Of a stretch of 64,000 nucleotides of DNA, positions 33,741-46,439 are shown piece after piece. The position numbers and the translations under genes were made by a program. This DNA comes from Castor canadensis (Eukaryota; Chordata; Mammalia; Rodentia; Castoridae). Position 1 is the first letter of the stretch. Every line of letters begins with the position of its first letter. Under the pieces are notes generated by a model. That model was not told the DNA's origin. It saw only the letters and a program-made list of their open reading frames with translations, and ran no database searches. The stretch lies in assembly GCF_047511655.1 (NCBI RefSeq), contig NC_133400.1, positions 4,067,001 to 4,131,000 on the forward strand, in the 5' to 3' direction.

Positions 33741-35636
33741 ATTCAGCTCCAACACAAGTGATCACATCTATCATCCATCCTCCTTCGAGAAGGGGTGGGC
33801 AGATTGGGCTGTGAGGAGCCACGCACAATGGGCAGAGCCCCTCAGTCTGTCAGCCAGCCTTGCTTCCCAAGCTCTAATGTGTGTGCCTGTCACCTGCTTT
33901 GCTCCCCAGTGACTGCTTGGGACCAGGCATCGATTAGCTTGGTGTAGCACAGGTTTAGGAGCCAAGCTCTGCCTTCTGCAAATGTGCACAGGACATGGTG
34001 CTCCAGTGTCCTCTCGGAGGTGGGGAAAGTCCAGACTTTGTGCAGCAGCTGATCTGGTTCCAGCCATTTCCACCTGGACAGTGGGGAGCATGTCGCAGTG
34101 GGACTACAGGGTTGGGGAGGCAGGTGTTGAATGGAATTAGAGTATGTCTGGAAGCTTTGGTGTAAGCAGCAACTGCTAAAAGATTTCTTTGAAAACCCAA
34201 CAGCCGCCCAGCTGCCTAGCTGGTCTCATTAGGCACCTGGTTGGTATTACCTTCTCTGAGTGGTTCAGCTAACTCACAAATGAGGACAGACACACTTGTT
34301 CTAAATTAGAAAAGCCTGGAAATCAGGGCAGTGTAAGGGAAGCAGGAAGGGGATCCTGGAGAAGCACATCTCACCACAAGGCTCCAGGATGCTGGCAGCG
34401 AGCCCTGGAGCTGCATGGTGAGTTCGGGACCCATCTCCCTCCCCCTCTGGAAAAAAAATGGAAGGACCAGGACCATGCCCAAAACCACCCTGAGAAGAAG
34501 CTGTTGTAGGTCTGTGTCACATGAGGAACCTGAGTGCTCCACAAAGAGACACACTGAATTTGTTGTTTTCTTAAACACCTAAGATTAGGTGTCAAAATGA
34601 TTTTACTTAATGAAGCAAATAATAAGTGTTTCCCTTTCTTCTCTAGATGTCCTCATTTGATAAGATAAGCAGGCAATCTCATGCCAGCCCTTGGAAGGTT
34701 TAATCTGACAGCAAAGCACACGTGTCTAGACACTGTGACATTAGGCCCTTTGTATAAAGATGCATGTACAAGGATGTCACACACAGTGTCGTGTGTAGAG
34801 CAAACAGACAGGTACAACTGCTGTACCTGTCGGTAGGGGATTGGCTGGATAAAAGATTGTTGTGCTTAGCCTGTGTCCTGTTGGGAAAGTATGGACATGT
34901 GTGAGTTGCAGAGTATGTGGTTACATGGAGGGGGACAAGGTGCAAAGCCGTGGTTGGCAATCCAGTGTGTGTGCGTGTGTGTCTTAAGGGAGAAGGATGG
35001 GTGGGCTGTGTAGTCACAGAGCTCTGGAAAATGCCCTAGTGGTCATGGCTCTAGGAAGCGCAATTTGGGCCCACCTTGGAGAGGTTTCCTTTCTCTGATT
35101 TCCCCTTTGGGACTTTTTGAAAGTGTTGTCGTATTGGTGTATTATGAAGGAAACCTCTGCTCAGGGGCTGTCCATGTGGGTTTTGCTTCTTCACACCTCA
35201 GCACAAGGAGCACTGGCAGCTGGCAGGGGACTTCCAAAATGTACTGGCTTGGAGCTTGGGGCCCCATAGGCTCCTTCAGACTTTGGTGCCACCTGAGAGC
35301 CTGGCCTGGAGACAGGAGGTAGGGTACATGTGTCTGCATTTCCAACGAGCCCCCAGTTGCTGGCCCAGGAGCCTGTGCTGAGGCCCTTGCTGAAGGGTCC
35401 CAGCTCTACTGAAGAGCGCTCTCTGTCAGATAGCTCACCGGCCCATCACCAAGCAATAGGTACAGGTGGGGGATTTGCCTTTGACTCTGGCTAGCTGTGA
35501 TGTGGAGCCCCAGCTGCAGCTTGGAACCGCTTGGGCAACTAAAGTACCCACACCTGAGTCCCACCCCTTGCCACGTGGGCTCAGCCAGGCTATTTTAAAG
35601 AACAGCAAAGATGAGCTTTGCATAGGAGCCATTCAT

Positions 35637-36085
35637 TTGCTTCTTAGGGCAGCTGTAACAAAGTCCCACAGACTGCACGGTTGAACCCACAAAAGGTATT
35701 TTCTCACAGTCCTGGAGGACAGAAGTCTGAACAAGGGGTCAGCTGGCTTGGTCCTTCTGAGGCCTCTCTCCTTGGCTTGTAGCTGGTGTCCTCTCCCTGT
35801 GACATTTCACGACATCGCCCCCTCCATGTGTGTGTCTGTGTCTGAGTCTGACTTGTTTTTAATAAGGACACCAGTCATCCTAGAATAGGGGTCCATCCTA
35901 CTGCAAATAACGTCGCCTTTTCGGGTTCTTGGGGTCAGGACTTCAAGGCATGAATCGGGGGAGAGTGGCGCACAGTTCACACAGACTGGGTGCCAAGCCT
36001 CTTTCTCTAACTGCTGTGAGTACATGAACCCTGGGGACCTGGTGAAGCTGCAGGTGAGGCTGGGAGGCCTGAGACTCTGCATTGC
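35637..36085 (-). repeat. Old LTR (MaLR/ERVL-like), antisense
   Basis: TTAGGGCAGCTGTAACAAAG, TTTTCTCACAGTCCTGGAGG and AATAAGGACACCAGTCATCC are the reverse complement of the same LTR type as at 33180-33740. Confidence 0.6.
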
Positions 36086-36171
36086 TGCCCCCAGAGCTCA
36101 GCAGGTGTGCATGATTGATCAGGAACTGTTAACATAGATTTCCCATGGTTTTGCAAGTAGTAAGAAGGGAT

Positions 36172-36367
36172 TTATTTTTATTTTATTTTTTTGCAGTACT
36201 GGGGTTGGAATGTGGGGCCTTGAGCTTTCTAGGCAGGCACTCTATCACAACCCCAGTTCTTTGTGCTTTATTTTTTTTAGTTAAGGTCTCTTTTTGCCCC
36301 AAGCTACAATCCTCCTACTTCTGCCTCTCTCATACTGGGATTACAGGTGTGCACTATTGTGCCTGGT
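36172..36367 (-). repeat. Composite B1-ID type SINE
   Basis: GCAGTACTGGGGTTGGAATG and TTTCTAGGCAGGCACTCTAT (tRNA half), then ACAATCCTCCTACTTCTGCC and CTGGGATTACAGGTGTGCAC (B1 half). Confidence 0.8.
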
Positions 36368-36989
36368 AGAAGGTATCATTTTTAAAGAGACAGATCCTAT
36401 GAACATATTGAAGCTGTAATGTCAGGATTCTTTCTTCAAATGCCTCAGTGGACCCAGGAAATGTGACAAACTTCTACAAGTGTTAAGTGTGGGTGTTGTG
36501 TCTAAGAGGGTTTATTTTGTCTGCTTGTCCAAATGTCAGAAAATGCATATATATGATACATATACATATAAATGTATTGTAAAGCCTTTCAGGTGAGCCA
36601 GGCAGAGCGCCCAGGGCAGGTGCTGGGAAGTGGGCTGGGTTCCAGAGCTCACCCTTGCGTCCTCTGCTAAGAACAATGGCGGCGGTGTCACATTTGCTGG
36701 CTGGCACTTTATTTTAATTTTTCTGCCAGTCACTTCCTTCTGCTGGCCTCTAAGTCATGAGGGAAGGGGCTGGGCTCTGGGGTGACAGGGAGAATTTAGG
36801 TTTCTGAGCAGCGCTCTTGTCCCAGCTCTTTATTAGCAGTTCCCTCTGTTTGCATTGTGGCGTTGCTCTGGGTGTGTCTGCAGGGGACTCTCAGGCCCTC
36901 TCCCTCACTGGTGTGTCCAGCCCCTGGCTGGAGTGATGGACCGGACAGCCACTTCTCACTGCCCCTTTCACACCATGCAGGCACATGAT

Positions 36990-37080
36990 AGCCTCACAGG
37001 CACCTGTCTCCCTCTGTGCAGTGTCCCCGGCACTTAGCCTGATGCTTGGCACACAGTAAATAATAAATTTAATAAAGTTG
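36990..37080 (+). repeat. MIR tail relic
   Basis: CCCGGCACTTAGCCTGATGC and TTGGCACACAGTAAATAATA resemble the 3' end of a MIR. Confidence 0.5.
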
Positions 37081-37153
37081 TAGGAGGCATGGACCACTAT
37101 GCAATGACTCTAGCAGTCTGGTCTTCGCTTAGGAGCCCCAATGCCACATGGAT

Positions 37154-37238
37154 TCTTTTTTGGTTTTTGGTGATACTGGGGTTTGAACTCAGGGCCTCAC
37201 ACCTGTTAGGCAGGTGCTCTACCACTCTGCCCGCCCCA
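37154..37238 (-). repeat. ID-like tRNA SINE
   Basis: GGGGTTTGAACTCAGGGCCT and GTTAGGCAGGTGCTCTACCA give a nearly consensus complement of the tRNA-like half, without a B1 half. Confidence 0.85.
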
Positions 37239-37381
37239 GGAATTCTAAATTTTCTAGTACTCACACTGCAAAAAGGTAAAAGAAACAAGGCATTAGTTTT
37301 GCACGATGCATCTTATTTAACCTGATATAGCCAAGGTACCATTTTAGCATGTAATCTTCATAGACGAAAATTGGTAAATGG

Positions 37382-37525
37382 TATTTAGGGATTGAACACA
37401 GGGTCTCCCGTGTGCTCTACTGCTTTAGCCACACCCCCAGCCCTTTTTACACTTGAAGGAACATGATCCTCCCAGCTCCACCTCCCGAGCAGCTGGGATT
37501 AAAGCGTGCACCACCACATCCAGTT
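37382..37525 (-). repeat. Composite B1-ID type SINE, internally deleted
   Basis: GGGATTGAACACAGGGTCTC and TGCTTTAGCCACACCCCCAG, then CCACCTCCCGAGCAGCTGGG and GTGCACCACCACATCCAG. The B1 half is shortened. Confidence 0.75.
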
Positions 37526-37959
37526 AGATTAAATGAATAAGGAGGGCCCTGTGAATAGTTTTGCATCTTTATTGTTGTGGAGTTTGCCACATTCGTGTAG
37601 ACTCACATGTCACACCCATGCCAGTGTCCTGGTTTGGATTTTGTACAGCCATCATGTTAGGGGTTCCCTTAGGCGAAACTGGGTGCAGGACATATAGGAT
37701 ATATACAAACTAGCTCCCCAAGAACCTGTAATTATTTCAAAATAGCTTTAAAATTTGAGACATTTTACCTTCATAAAAAAAAAAAAAAACACCCCACCAA
37801 GTCTTTGAACATGGTGTGTATTTCTCATTTCTGCCTGTCTCAGGTGAGACCAGCCACGTTTTGTGCACTCGGGCCTGTGACCACTGTGTCCCTCTAGCAC
37901 TGCGCTCTTGGAGGCCGTGGGGAGGCTGTGTCTCTCCCACACACTGCTTGTCTGGTGGA

Positions 37960-38075
37960 TGAGCTATGGGTCTCTGAGAAGCATTTGCCTCCCCGAGCCT
38001 CCTTTCCTTATCTGTTAAGTAGGAAAGGTAATAGTACCCATCCCACAGGGCTGTGCAGTGAAGACTTAGTCTGGC
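37960..38075 (+). repeat. MIR relic
   Basis: GAGCCTCCTTTCCTTATCTG, TTAAGTAGGAAAGGTAATAG and TACCCATCCCACAGGGCTGT follow the forward MIR core. Confidence 0.75.
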
Positions 38076-40540
38076 CCACAGCTCAGTGGCTGAGGGTCAG
38101 TGTGAAGCTAGGATTACAGGTGTGACCCATGGGTGCCCGGTATGGTAAGCATATTTGAAATCCAAAACAGCTGGCAGGTTCGTGTGGGCCTTCCTAATGC
38201 TGAAAACCCCATGGCCTTGCTCTAGCTTCCCTAAAATGATAAAGCCTCCAGCATCTCTCCTGTTGGTTTTAGCCACTGGACAAGAAGTAGGGTGATTTCT
38301 CCTTTCAGTTCAGGCATCTGCCTCCCAGCTGCCCCAGGCACCCATGCCCTTGCAGAGAGAACCAGTGGGCACTGCAGGAGGCTGAGCCTTCTGCAGGGAG
38401 CTCTGTGGAGCCCCTTGTGCAACTGAGGGCTTCCTTCATCCTGGGTAGCAGTGCTGCTGCCTTTTTCACCATATAAGGCAATCCCTTGAACAGCAACACA
38501 GGTGAGCCGACAGCCCGCCAGCGCAGCCCCGCTCAGCTCAGTGAGGCCACAACTTCTCCTGCAGCCGAGCTGTACTTGAAAGGAGATTTTGACACCTTTT
38601 ATGGCTTTAGCAGAGGACGAGACCTTCGTGCCACAAAAGCAGAAGCATAGCCTTACCCCGGGACATGTGTGGGTTGAACTCACAGCGACACTTATCACAA
38701 AGCCAGCTTTGCCAGCAGCCCAGGGTGGCAGTAACTGTGCAACATGGTTTCGTACCCCTGGAGTGCCCAGGGTGCTTGGAGGGTAGTTATAGGATCAAGG
38801 GCAGAGTTTCAGGCAGCAGATTCTGGACAGAATCCTCAGACCTGTGGCTCCCTGTTTCATTAGTTGCCCAGCCCGCCCTGGACTGTCTGCAGACTCCAGT
38901 TTTCTGCCTGTTTCTTATCTGTGACTGCGTCCTGGACCATGGCTGGAAGGTGGAGGTGGCATTTCAGTGGTGGCCTGAAGGATGAAGCAGGGAAGAAGGT
39001 GGGGACACTAGCATGGGTAGGCAAGGCTAGGAGCTTGGGGAGGAGGAAGGTGGTCAGGCCTGTGGTCTAAGGGAGAGGTCTTCCTGGGACAGTGAGCTGT
39101 CACATGAGTTGGTGAGCAGGATCTGATTTTCTTGGTGGAACTGAGCTGAAGTGGACAGAGAGGCGGAAAGTAGCCAACCCGACGCTCTCAGCAGCTATTA
39201 CGTTGAGACCTGTGTGGGCTGTCCCCACCAGGGCAGAGGTGGAGAGACAGTGTCCCTGCTCCCCAGGGCTTTTTGTCCCTGTGATGCTTAGAGGACAAAG
39301 TGACACTGTACCTTTGCCTGTGTCTTGTGGCTTTTCTCTGCTGTCCTTTCCTGGTGTTCCTCCCATCCGGCACCCCTATAATGAGACTAGTCAGGGTTTA
39401 CTTGGGTAATTTGAGTGGCAAGAAGAGGCAAGAACCCCAAGTTAATGTTTTATGTTCTGAAATTCCATGTGTCTACTGCCCCTCCTCCCCACTGTCCTAA
39501 CTGAGCTGGATGGCTCTGCAGCACTGGGTCAGGAAATGGTTTTCAGAAAAACCTAAAACCTTCAAAAGCACACCCAAACAGTTCAGTATGGGAAGGGAGA
39601 GAAATAAAGGAATGACTTCACAGTGGAGAAGCCTGACAGACATGACCTCAGCGTGACCAAGGTCAACGCCAGCAGGGATGAGCCATGTTGAGAGCATGGA
39701 CCCTTCTGGGGGCACTTTGTCCACAAGTCCATAACCCCAGACTAACCAGGAGAACAATAGACTTCTCCCAGGAGTGCACACTTCACAAAATTCCTGTCCA
39801 GTTCTCCAAGCAATCAGGGTCACCCAAACCAAGGAGAGTCTGAGAGTCTCACAGCCCGAGGTGCTTAAGGAGATGTTAGGACTAAATGTCATCTGGGATT
39901 CTGGACAGAAGAGGGACATCAGGAAGGAAAAGAGGAAATCAGAACAAGGTACAGTCTTTAGTTTCTTATAATGTATCAATATTGCCTCACCAATGGCAAC
40001 AAAAGTATCAGAGAAAAAGAAAAGTAGGATGCTGTGACAGGTGAAATGGCCTGGGCTATACAGTTACTTTGTATCCTCTCAGCTGCCTCCTGGCTCTAAG
40101 ACTGCTGCTAACATCGCAGTGTTTTTAGAGCAGACTGGAGCAGTTGGTTTTACTGTGATCACCAGCACCACTGTGTGGACACACTGCAACATGGCAAGTT
40201 GACCTGTCTACAATGGACTCAGGAATGAATGATTAACCTCAGGTTCAATTGCTACTCTGGTTCAGGAGTTTCCAGCCCTGCTACGGCTCTTAATCCAGTG
40301 AAAACCAGGCTCTTAATCCAATGAAAACCAGGACTCCTTCTCGGAGGCAGTATCTTTTTGTGCCTTGACCTTGGGTGCAAGACTGAACTGAAGCATCTCA
40401 TTGTAACTGGCTCAAGGCAGTCTGGGGGGGGTAGGGTGGGAGGAGGTGGTGTCCTTTATTTCCCGCTGACCCTCAAGTCTGCTCGTGGATGGTGGGGGCA
40501 GGGAACTGCCTTCTTGTGCCCCTATGAAAAGCCCAGTAGC

Positions 40541-40751
40541 TTTTCAGGTGTGCAGTAGCTCACACCTGTAATCTCAGCTACTTGTGAGACAGAGGATCAG
40601 TCTGACGCCAACCTGGGCAAAACCACAAGACTGTACTTGAAAAACAACTTAAAAACCAGAAAGGTCTGGAGGCATGCCTTAAGTGGTGGAACACCTGCCT
40701 AGTGAGCACAAAGTCTAGAGTTCAAATTCCAGTACTGCTGAAAAGAAAAAG
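40541..40751 (+). repeat. Composite B1-ID type SINE, full length
   Basis: TAGCTCACACCTGTAATCTC and CAACCTGGGCAAAACC (B1 half), then GGTGGAACACCTGCCTAGTG and TAGAGTTCAAATTCCAGTAC (tRNA half) with an A-rich end. Confidence 0.85.
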
Positions 40752-40960
40752 CCAGCATGTCCTGTGAGTTTTTCTGCCCATTCTTAGGAAATCAGGTCCC
40801 AGGGTCACTTTCTGTTAAAAGCAGTCTTAATTTAGTGCCAATTTAGTTGCTAAGTTGGTAAGGACAGGGACACGGGGAGGGTGGCACACTCTTCTGGCTC
40901 CCCTCCTCCCCAGCAGCTGCTGTTTTTGACTAGAACGCCAGAAAGTCAGGGTGCCTAGTT

Positions 40961-41075
40961 AAATTTGAATTTCAGATAAACAAAGAATAATATTTTATCC
41001 TAATTATGTCTTATGAAATATTTGGAGGCCGTTTATATAAAAATTATTCATAATTTATCTGAAATTCCTACTTAG
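40961..41075. repeat. Palindromic DNA-transposon relic (MITE-like)
   Basis: The left arm at 40967-41000 begins GAATTTCAGATAAAC and the right arm at 41037-41067 ends TTTATCTGAAATTC, so the two pair with few mismatches over about 30 bases. The long AT-rich inverted repeat with a short centre is typical of non-autonomous palindromic transposons. I recall this sequence from mammalian repeat sets but will not name the family. Confidence 0.6.
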
Positions 41076-41179
41076 CTGAGATCCTGGATGTTCGTTTTTG
41101 ATGTTTGGCATCCCAATCCTGACCCTCCGAGCTCCTGGCAGAGGTAGAGAGGAAAGGAGGGAAATGGCGGGGCTTCTGA

Positions 41180-41460
41180 CTGCTTGTGTAACAAATTGCC
41201 CACAAACTCAGTGACTTAAACACATTGATGCACTCGCTCCTTCTGCAAGGCGGAGTGTAAAAGCCTTTAAGGGGTCAGCAGGACCACGTTCTGGCTGGAG
41301 GTTCTAGGAGATCCCCTCCCCTCCCCAGATTCTGGGGAGCATCTTCCAGGTTCTCCCTCCCTCCCTCCCTCTCCCTCCTTCTCTTGCTTCCATCATGACC
41401 CTGGCTGTCCCTCCACACCACCTGGTTAGCACCCCTGTGATGGTGTGGGCGGCTTGAGTT
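41180..41460 (-). repeat. Old LTR-like fragment, antisense
   Basis: CTTGTGTAACAAATTGCCCA, CAAACTCAGTGACTTAAACA and GGTTCTAGGAGATC resemble the reverse complement of the same old LTR group as at 35637. A CT-rich run at 41350-41385 interrupts it. Confidence 0.45.
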
Positions 41461-42064
41461 GCTCACCTGAGTCCTCCACTCAATCGCAGCTGCTCAGTCC
41501 CTTTTGCCATGAGGGGTTGCCTGTGCACAGGTTCAGGGGATTAGGACGTGCTGCCTCCCTCGGTGGCACAGAGGCTCTGTGCTGTCCAGGGCTGTTGAGT
41601 TTCCTGACTTTGATCTCATGGCTACCTCTGGGCCCTTTCTGTGGCCTTGATGGCTGACGCTTCCCTGGCCAGGCAATGTGTGTCCTTTGGGTTTACCCTT
41701 GTGAGGTCTCCATGGCCTCTCACTGCTGGGTTCCTGATGCTCTTGGAGTTTCTTTCTGTGCTGACCCCAGGAAGCCCAGCCTGCTGTCCCAGATCCCACC
41801 TGGGCTGCTGCCAGGGGCTGGGGGTCACTTCCTAGAAGCAGACCTTGCTCTGGTGCCCCAGCCCCTTGCTGCCTTGTGTGTGACCGAGACACTGAGTAGA
41901 GTCCCCTGTGAGATGCCACTAGAGCCTCCCACCCCCAGTGTGAGATGAGAGGCAGACGCCTCTCCCAGCCTCTGGGAAATGGAACCCAGCCCTGAGGGTT
42001 CCAAATTCCCCATCTCCGTGGTCTTGATCCTTTCCCACTTCTGACTGCAAGAGGGCTCCAAAAA

Positions 42065-42745
42065 GACTGTGTTTGCTTTAATTTTGGTGTGTGGGGAATT
42101 CACATAAGATGGACCATTCAAAAGTGTACAGTTCAGTGACAACTATGCAACTGTTGCCTCTGTCTAGTTCCAAAACCTTTCCACTGACCCCAAAGGAGAC
42201 CCCTGCTGTTAACAGATTCTGTCCGTTCTCCTGCCAACTTCTTTCCCTTGGCAACCAATCTGCTTTCTGTCTCTAAGGATTTGCATATGATAATTTCATA
42301 TAAATGGAAACATAATATGGGGCCCGTTGAATCTGGCTTTCATTCAGCATTGTTCACCCATGTTGTGGCGTGTGTTAGTACTTAATTCCTTTTTCACTGC
42401 CAGATAATATTCCAGTGTATGGATATGACACATTTTGCTTATTCATTTGATGAATATTTATGCTAACACCTCTTGGCTCTTGTGAATAGTGCTGCTATCA
42501 ACATCCATGTCCAAGTATTTGTTGAACTAGCCATGTTCAATTTTGTGGGGATTGTAGGAGTGGAGTCACTGGGTCATGTGGTATCGCTGTTCACTGTTTT
42601 GAAGTGCTACCAGACTTTTCCACAGTGGTGGCACTATTTTACATTTCCTGGCAGTACTCTGGGAGTTCCAACTGCTCCACCTCCTTCCTAACACTTTATC
42701 TTATTTTTAAAAACATTAGCCATCCTACTGGGTGTATTTATTTTT
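42065..42745 (-). repeat. Ancient L1 3' region, antisense
   Basis: GGGGAATTCACATAAGATGG, GTACAGTTCAGTG, GCAACTGTTGCCTCTGTCTA, TTCACTGCCAGATAATATTC, CAGTGTATGGATATGACACA and GGAGTGGAGTCACTGGGTCA follow the reverse complement of L1M 3' ends for nearly 700 bases, one of the two longest L1 relics here. Confidence 0.8.
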
Positions 42746-45324
42746 TGATCTTTTGTTTTTGTACTTTGAAGTGGGGGCAAATGGTCCAGCTCTCTGCAGT
42801 ACAATAACTACCAGCCATGCATAGGTTTCTAAACCCAAACTAGAGCTAATTTAAATCCCATGAAGTTAAAATATCACTGCCTCTGCTCCACACACCACTA
42901 TGGCCCCCACAGCACAGATGGAGCTCATTTCTGCTGTGGTGGAAGTTCACAGGCAGAGCCAGGCCACTTCCCTGGGAATGCGGCATTGCCTCTGTGTCCT
43001 GTGTGGTATAGTCTCCAGAGGGCCTTGCTCAGAACTGGGCCACACAGTCCAAACCATCAGTTCCTGGGTGGTGGCAGTCATGGGGCTCAGAGAATGCTGG
43101 GGGAGGAAGGGTTGGTATGCAGATGTCCCGCCACAGAGGGTGCCTTGGGAGTGGCTCAGTGTCAAAGTTGGAGTTAATGACACCTGCTAGGCAGTTTTCT
43201 AGCAGTCACCACCATTGATGGCGAAAGTCAGCATAAAAGTGGAAGCTAGAGAATCTAGAAGTGGTTGGAATAGTACAGTGAATATCTTAAAGATACCACC
43301 TCACTCCACAGGTGAAATTCCAAGTCAGATAAATTTTCTACAAATAAAAGACAAATTTGAAATCTTTCCAAGCAGGTGAGCAGATGGGAACATAGGTTGT
43401 TTGTGCTATGGCCACAGGGTGGTGTCATACCAGCAGCTGGCAAAAGCATGGCTCTCCCTCCACCTTTGCTCGTATTTTCCTCCCCTGTGCTCTGAGGTCA
43501 ATGTCTGCACCTGAGAGGCCACTGCTGTCCTGTCCCCTGGTTCCCACCTACAGAAAACTGCAATCCAGCTGCCTTGGATGCTGTTCCAAAGGCACATGGA
43601 AAGACAGGCCAGGAAACGGGGACCCAGCCCCGTGCCAAAGTCCAGGGTGTTTGAGCCCTAGCTGCAGGTGACGGACACCTAACATGAGCCAGCCAAGGTG
43701 AGCCGTTTGCCCATGTCACTGGTGTAGAGGAGGGTAGGGCTGGCTGAGCCTGGGGGCCACCACCTTTATGTGTCTTCTTCTTCTGGTGTGTGGGCCTTAG
43801 GGTCAGACTACTTTCTTCATGAGTGGCCTTGTGAGCGGGCAGTAGGGATCTATTTTTGCTCCAACCTTAATGGCAGGGAGCCTGGCATTTGAGGGGTGGG
43901 TAGGGGAGAAGTGTCTCAGCCAGTTCTAAATAAGGAATGTGGGGGCACAGATCTCCCTGAAGGACATACAGCAGGCTGAACAAGACAGGTGCTGCCATCT
44001 TGTACCCCCAAGTCAAGGTGACCAGCTGGAAGGCCACACTTCTCTGTCATTGGCTAAATATGGTCACGCTGATCGCAAAGCTGTGCTTGGAAGAGGCCGG
44101 TATCATCAATGCTGCCATTAACACAGGCAAACCTGGGCTCTTGGTGCACCCCTCCTTGGCTTCCTTGGGATGAGTTTGGGGGGCTCTGGGAGCTAATGCA
44201 CGTGTACTCAGGATGGCAGGTGTTGGATACCACCCTCCTGCCTCACAGAGGAGGGTGAACCCCCATGCCCTCTCCTAGGTTCAACGAATACTGATGGCCA
44301 TTTCTCCAATCTGGCCTGACCCACCCTTCAGACACCGCAGTCCTTTTGTTTCCTGCAGGAACAGGAATTTATGGCTACCCACCAGGTGCCAGACCCTTGA
44401 TTCTGTGCTAAGTGTACAGCCGCAAGCCTAGAAGGTGCATTTCTGAGGAGGCTACTTTCTCATGCTGGCAGCATGGGGTAGACATGTTTAGAAAAACAAA
44501 ACAATGGTGGAAAATAGGGAGTGCCAAAAAGGTGGCCGGAAGCCAGGAGGGTGGGAGCCGTGTGGGCGGCTTCTGAGTGGGGAGGGCTGGTTCTTCCCAG
44601 GAGGTGAACAAAGGGCTGAGTCACGTGGGACTGCTCAGCCCAGATAGGAGTGGGGAGAGAAAGGACTTATCCTGTTCCAGATGCTGGTGGCAGGTCTAGG
44701 GCTGGAGTTCACAGAGGGAGGAAGAGAGCCACCCCAGCTGAAATCAGAAATTAGGTGGTGGGTGAATTAGAAATTAGGCAGGTCTTGTGAGCCATAGCAA
44801 GAAGACTGTGAGGCCTTGAGGGGTGGGATGATGTGATTTGATGTTCCATTTAGGTGGGTCTGGCCTGAGCAGGAAAGGGAGTGAAGATGGCTGCAGGGCT
44901 GGGCAGAAGGCCATGGCTGTGCTCCAGGCAGGGCAGAGGAGTGGTGCCACGTGGTGGACAGGAACCAGGATGGAGGGAAAGACTCTCTCCTACCACTTTC
45001 CGGTCCAGTCCTTGTCCCACAGAGCAGTGGTTTCCTGTTCAGAGTCCTTCTCCCAGGGCTTGGCCAGGCTTGAGGACAGTGTGTGCTGAGTCACCTGCCT
45101 TTGACTCAGCATCCTGGAATGGAGCCAGAGCAAGGCTTACTCCTGGGAGCTCTTGCCCCTTCCTGTAGGTGCAGTGGCTGCTGTGGGCTGACTCTCCCAG
45201 GGCTCTGAAAAACCAGCGTTCCAAGCTGCGGCTTTGTCCTTCTGCTCCGCAGAAATGCAAACCAAGCACTCAAACCGGGTTGTGGGTTACATCCAGGGTT
45301 ACGTCCACCGTTCAGGTGCACGGC

Positions 45325-45432
45325 AGTAGAAAGAGCCCTGGGCTTGTGTCAGGAGTGTAGTTGTGTGTCCCTGGAAAAGTCACTTCACTTCTCTCAATCC
45401 TGGTTTCTTCATAATGGGTGAAATGGAGTGTT
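45325..45432 (+). repeat. MIR relic
   Basis: AGAGCCCTGGGCTTGTGTCA, GTCCCTGGAAAAGTCACTTC and ACTTCTCTCAATCCTGGTTT follow the forward MIR core. Confidence 0.75.
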
Positions 45433-46439
45433 AGCAGAGGTGCTGCTGGGTTCTGATTATGAAGGGGTTTGGAAAAGCAGTAGACTTTGAAAATGTTCAG
45501 ATAGCCTCTGACTTCATGGAGAAATCCCAGTTTATAACCTTAGATTCCATCTGATTTTTTACTTATGAACTCTAGGCCCCTCCTTTCTGTTTTTTCCTTA
45601 TCTTCCCCCTACTTGTACCCACAGATGCACCCTCCCTAGCCATCATTCTCCCCTCAGTTTAATCGGTACCCCCACTCTTTCAGCAGGTGGGGATTGAGTG
45701 AGGAAGGATGAGGGTGTTGAGGTTAGGAACTCTGCTGCTCCTTGCTGGCTCCCTGCTGCCAATTTGGTGCCGTTTCATGTACATTTGCAAACTAAAGGCA
45801 AACACTGCCCTGTCGAACCTCATGGTTATCCTGGTCCAATCAGCTTCACGCCAGTCTGACAAAGTCATTGGATCTTGTGAAAGGGAGGAGCTCAGGTCAA
45901 GTACAATGAGGCAAGGTGATGTGCAAAGGGGCTAGCCTCGTGTCTGGGCTGTACAGTGGACTTGGCTTGGGGTTCCTAGGAATCTCCAAGTTAAGCTGGT
46001 TGTGGAACAACCAGTCCAGAAACTGCTTTCAGGGAGCTCTGCACCTGGGCTGGAAACCAGGTCCCTTCTGGGTGTGACTTCAATCCTCCAGGGGGAGCGA
46101 GCTGTGTCATTCTTAGAATTTCAAACAGCAAGGTTTCTGCTAATGGATGGCTTCAGAGAGCAAAGTTCTCAGCAGGAAAGCAGGTGCCATTCAAAGGAGA
46201 TTGCTATTGAGAAATTCACCAGTTTTATCTGGATGAAAGGCCAGGAAGGTTTTCAGAGACTCTGCTGATGGCTGATACTATCTCACTGTCCAGGGGGACA
46301 GTGTTAAGTGTTCCACTGGCTGCAGAGAGGGATGGCTTCTCTCCCAGCTTTGCCCGCAGCCCAGCACCCCATCCTCCCCAGAACCCCAGCTGGTCCCAGG
46401 CACTGACTCCCCTGAATCTTAGAGGCTCTCTCTCCGAGT

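Larger units (their letters stand above)
33011..46430. other. Intergenic DNA, MEAK7 side
   Basis: No gene is supported. It holds LTR-like relics, SINEs, MIRs, a palindromic DNA-transposon relic and an antisense L1 fragment. The stretches 33760-35630, 38150-40530 and 43150-45300 show no feature I can name. Frames of 155 and 160 codons at 38231-38698 and 39497-39979 (minus) have no family motif. Confidence 0.65.
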
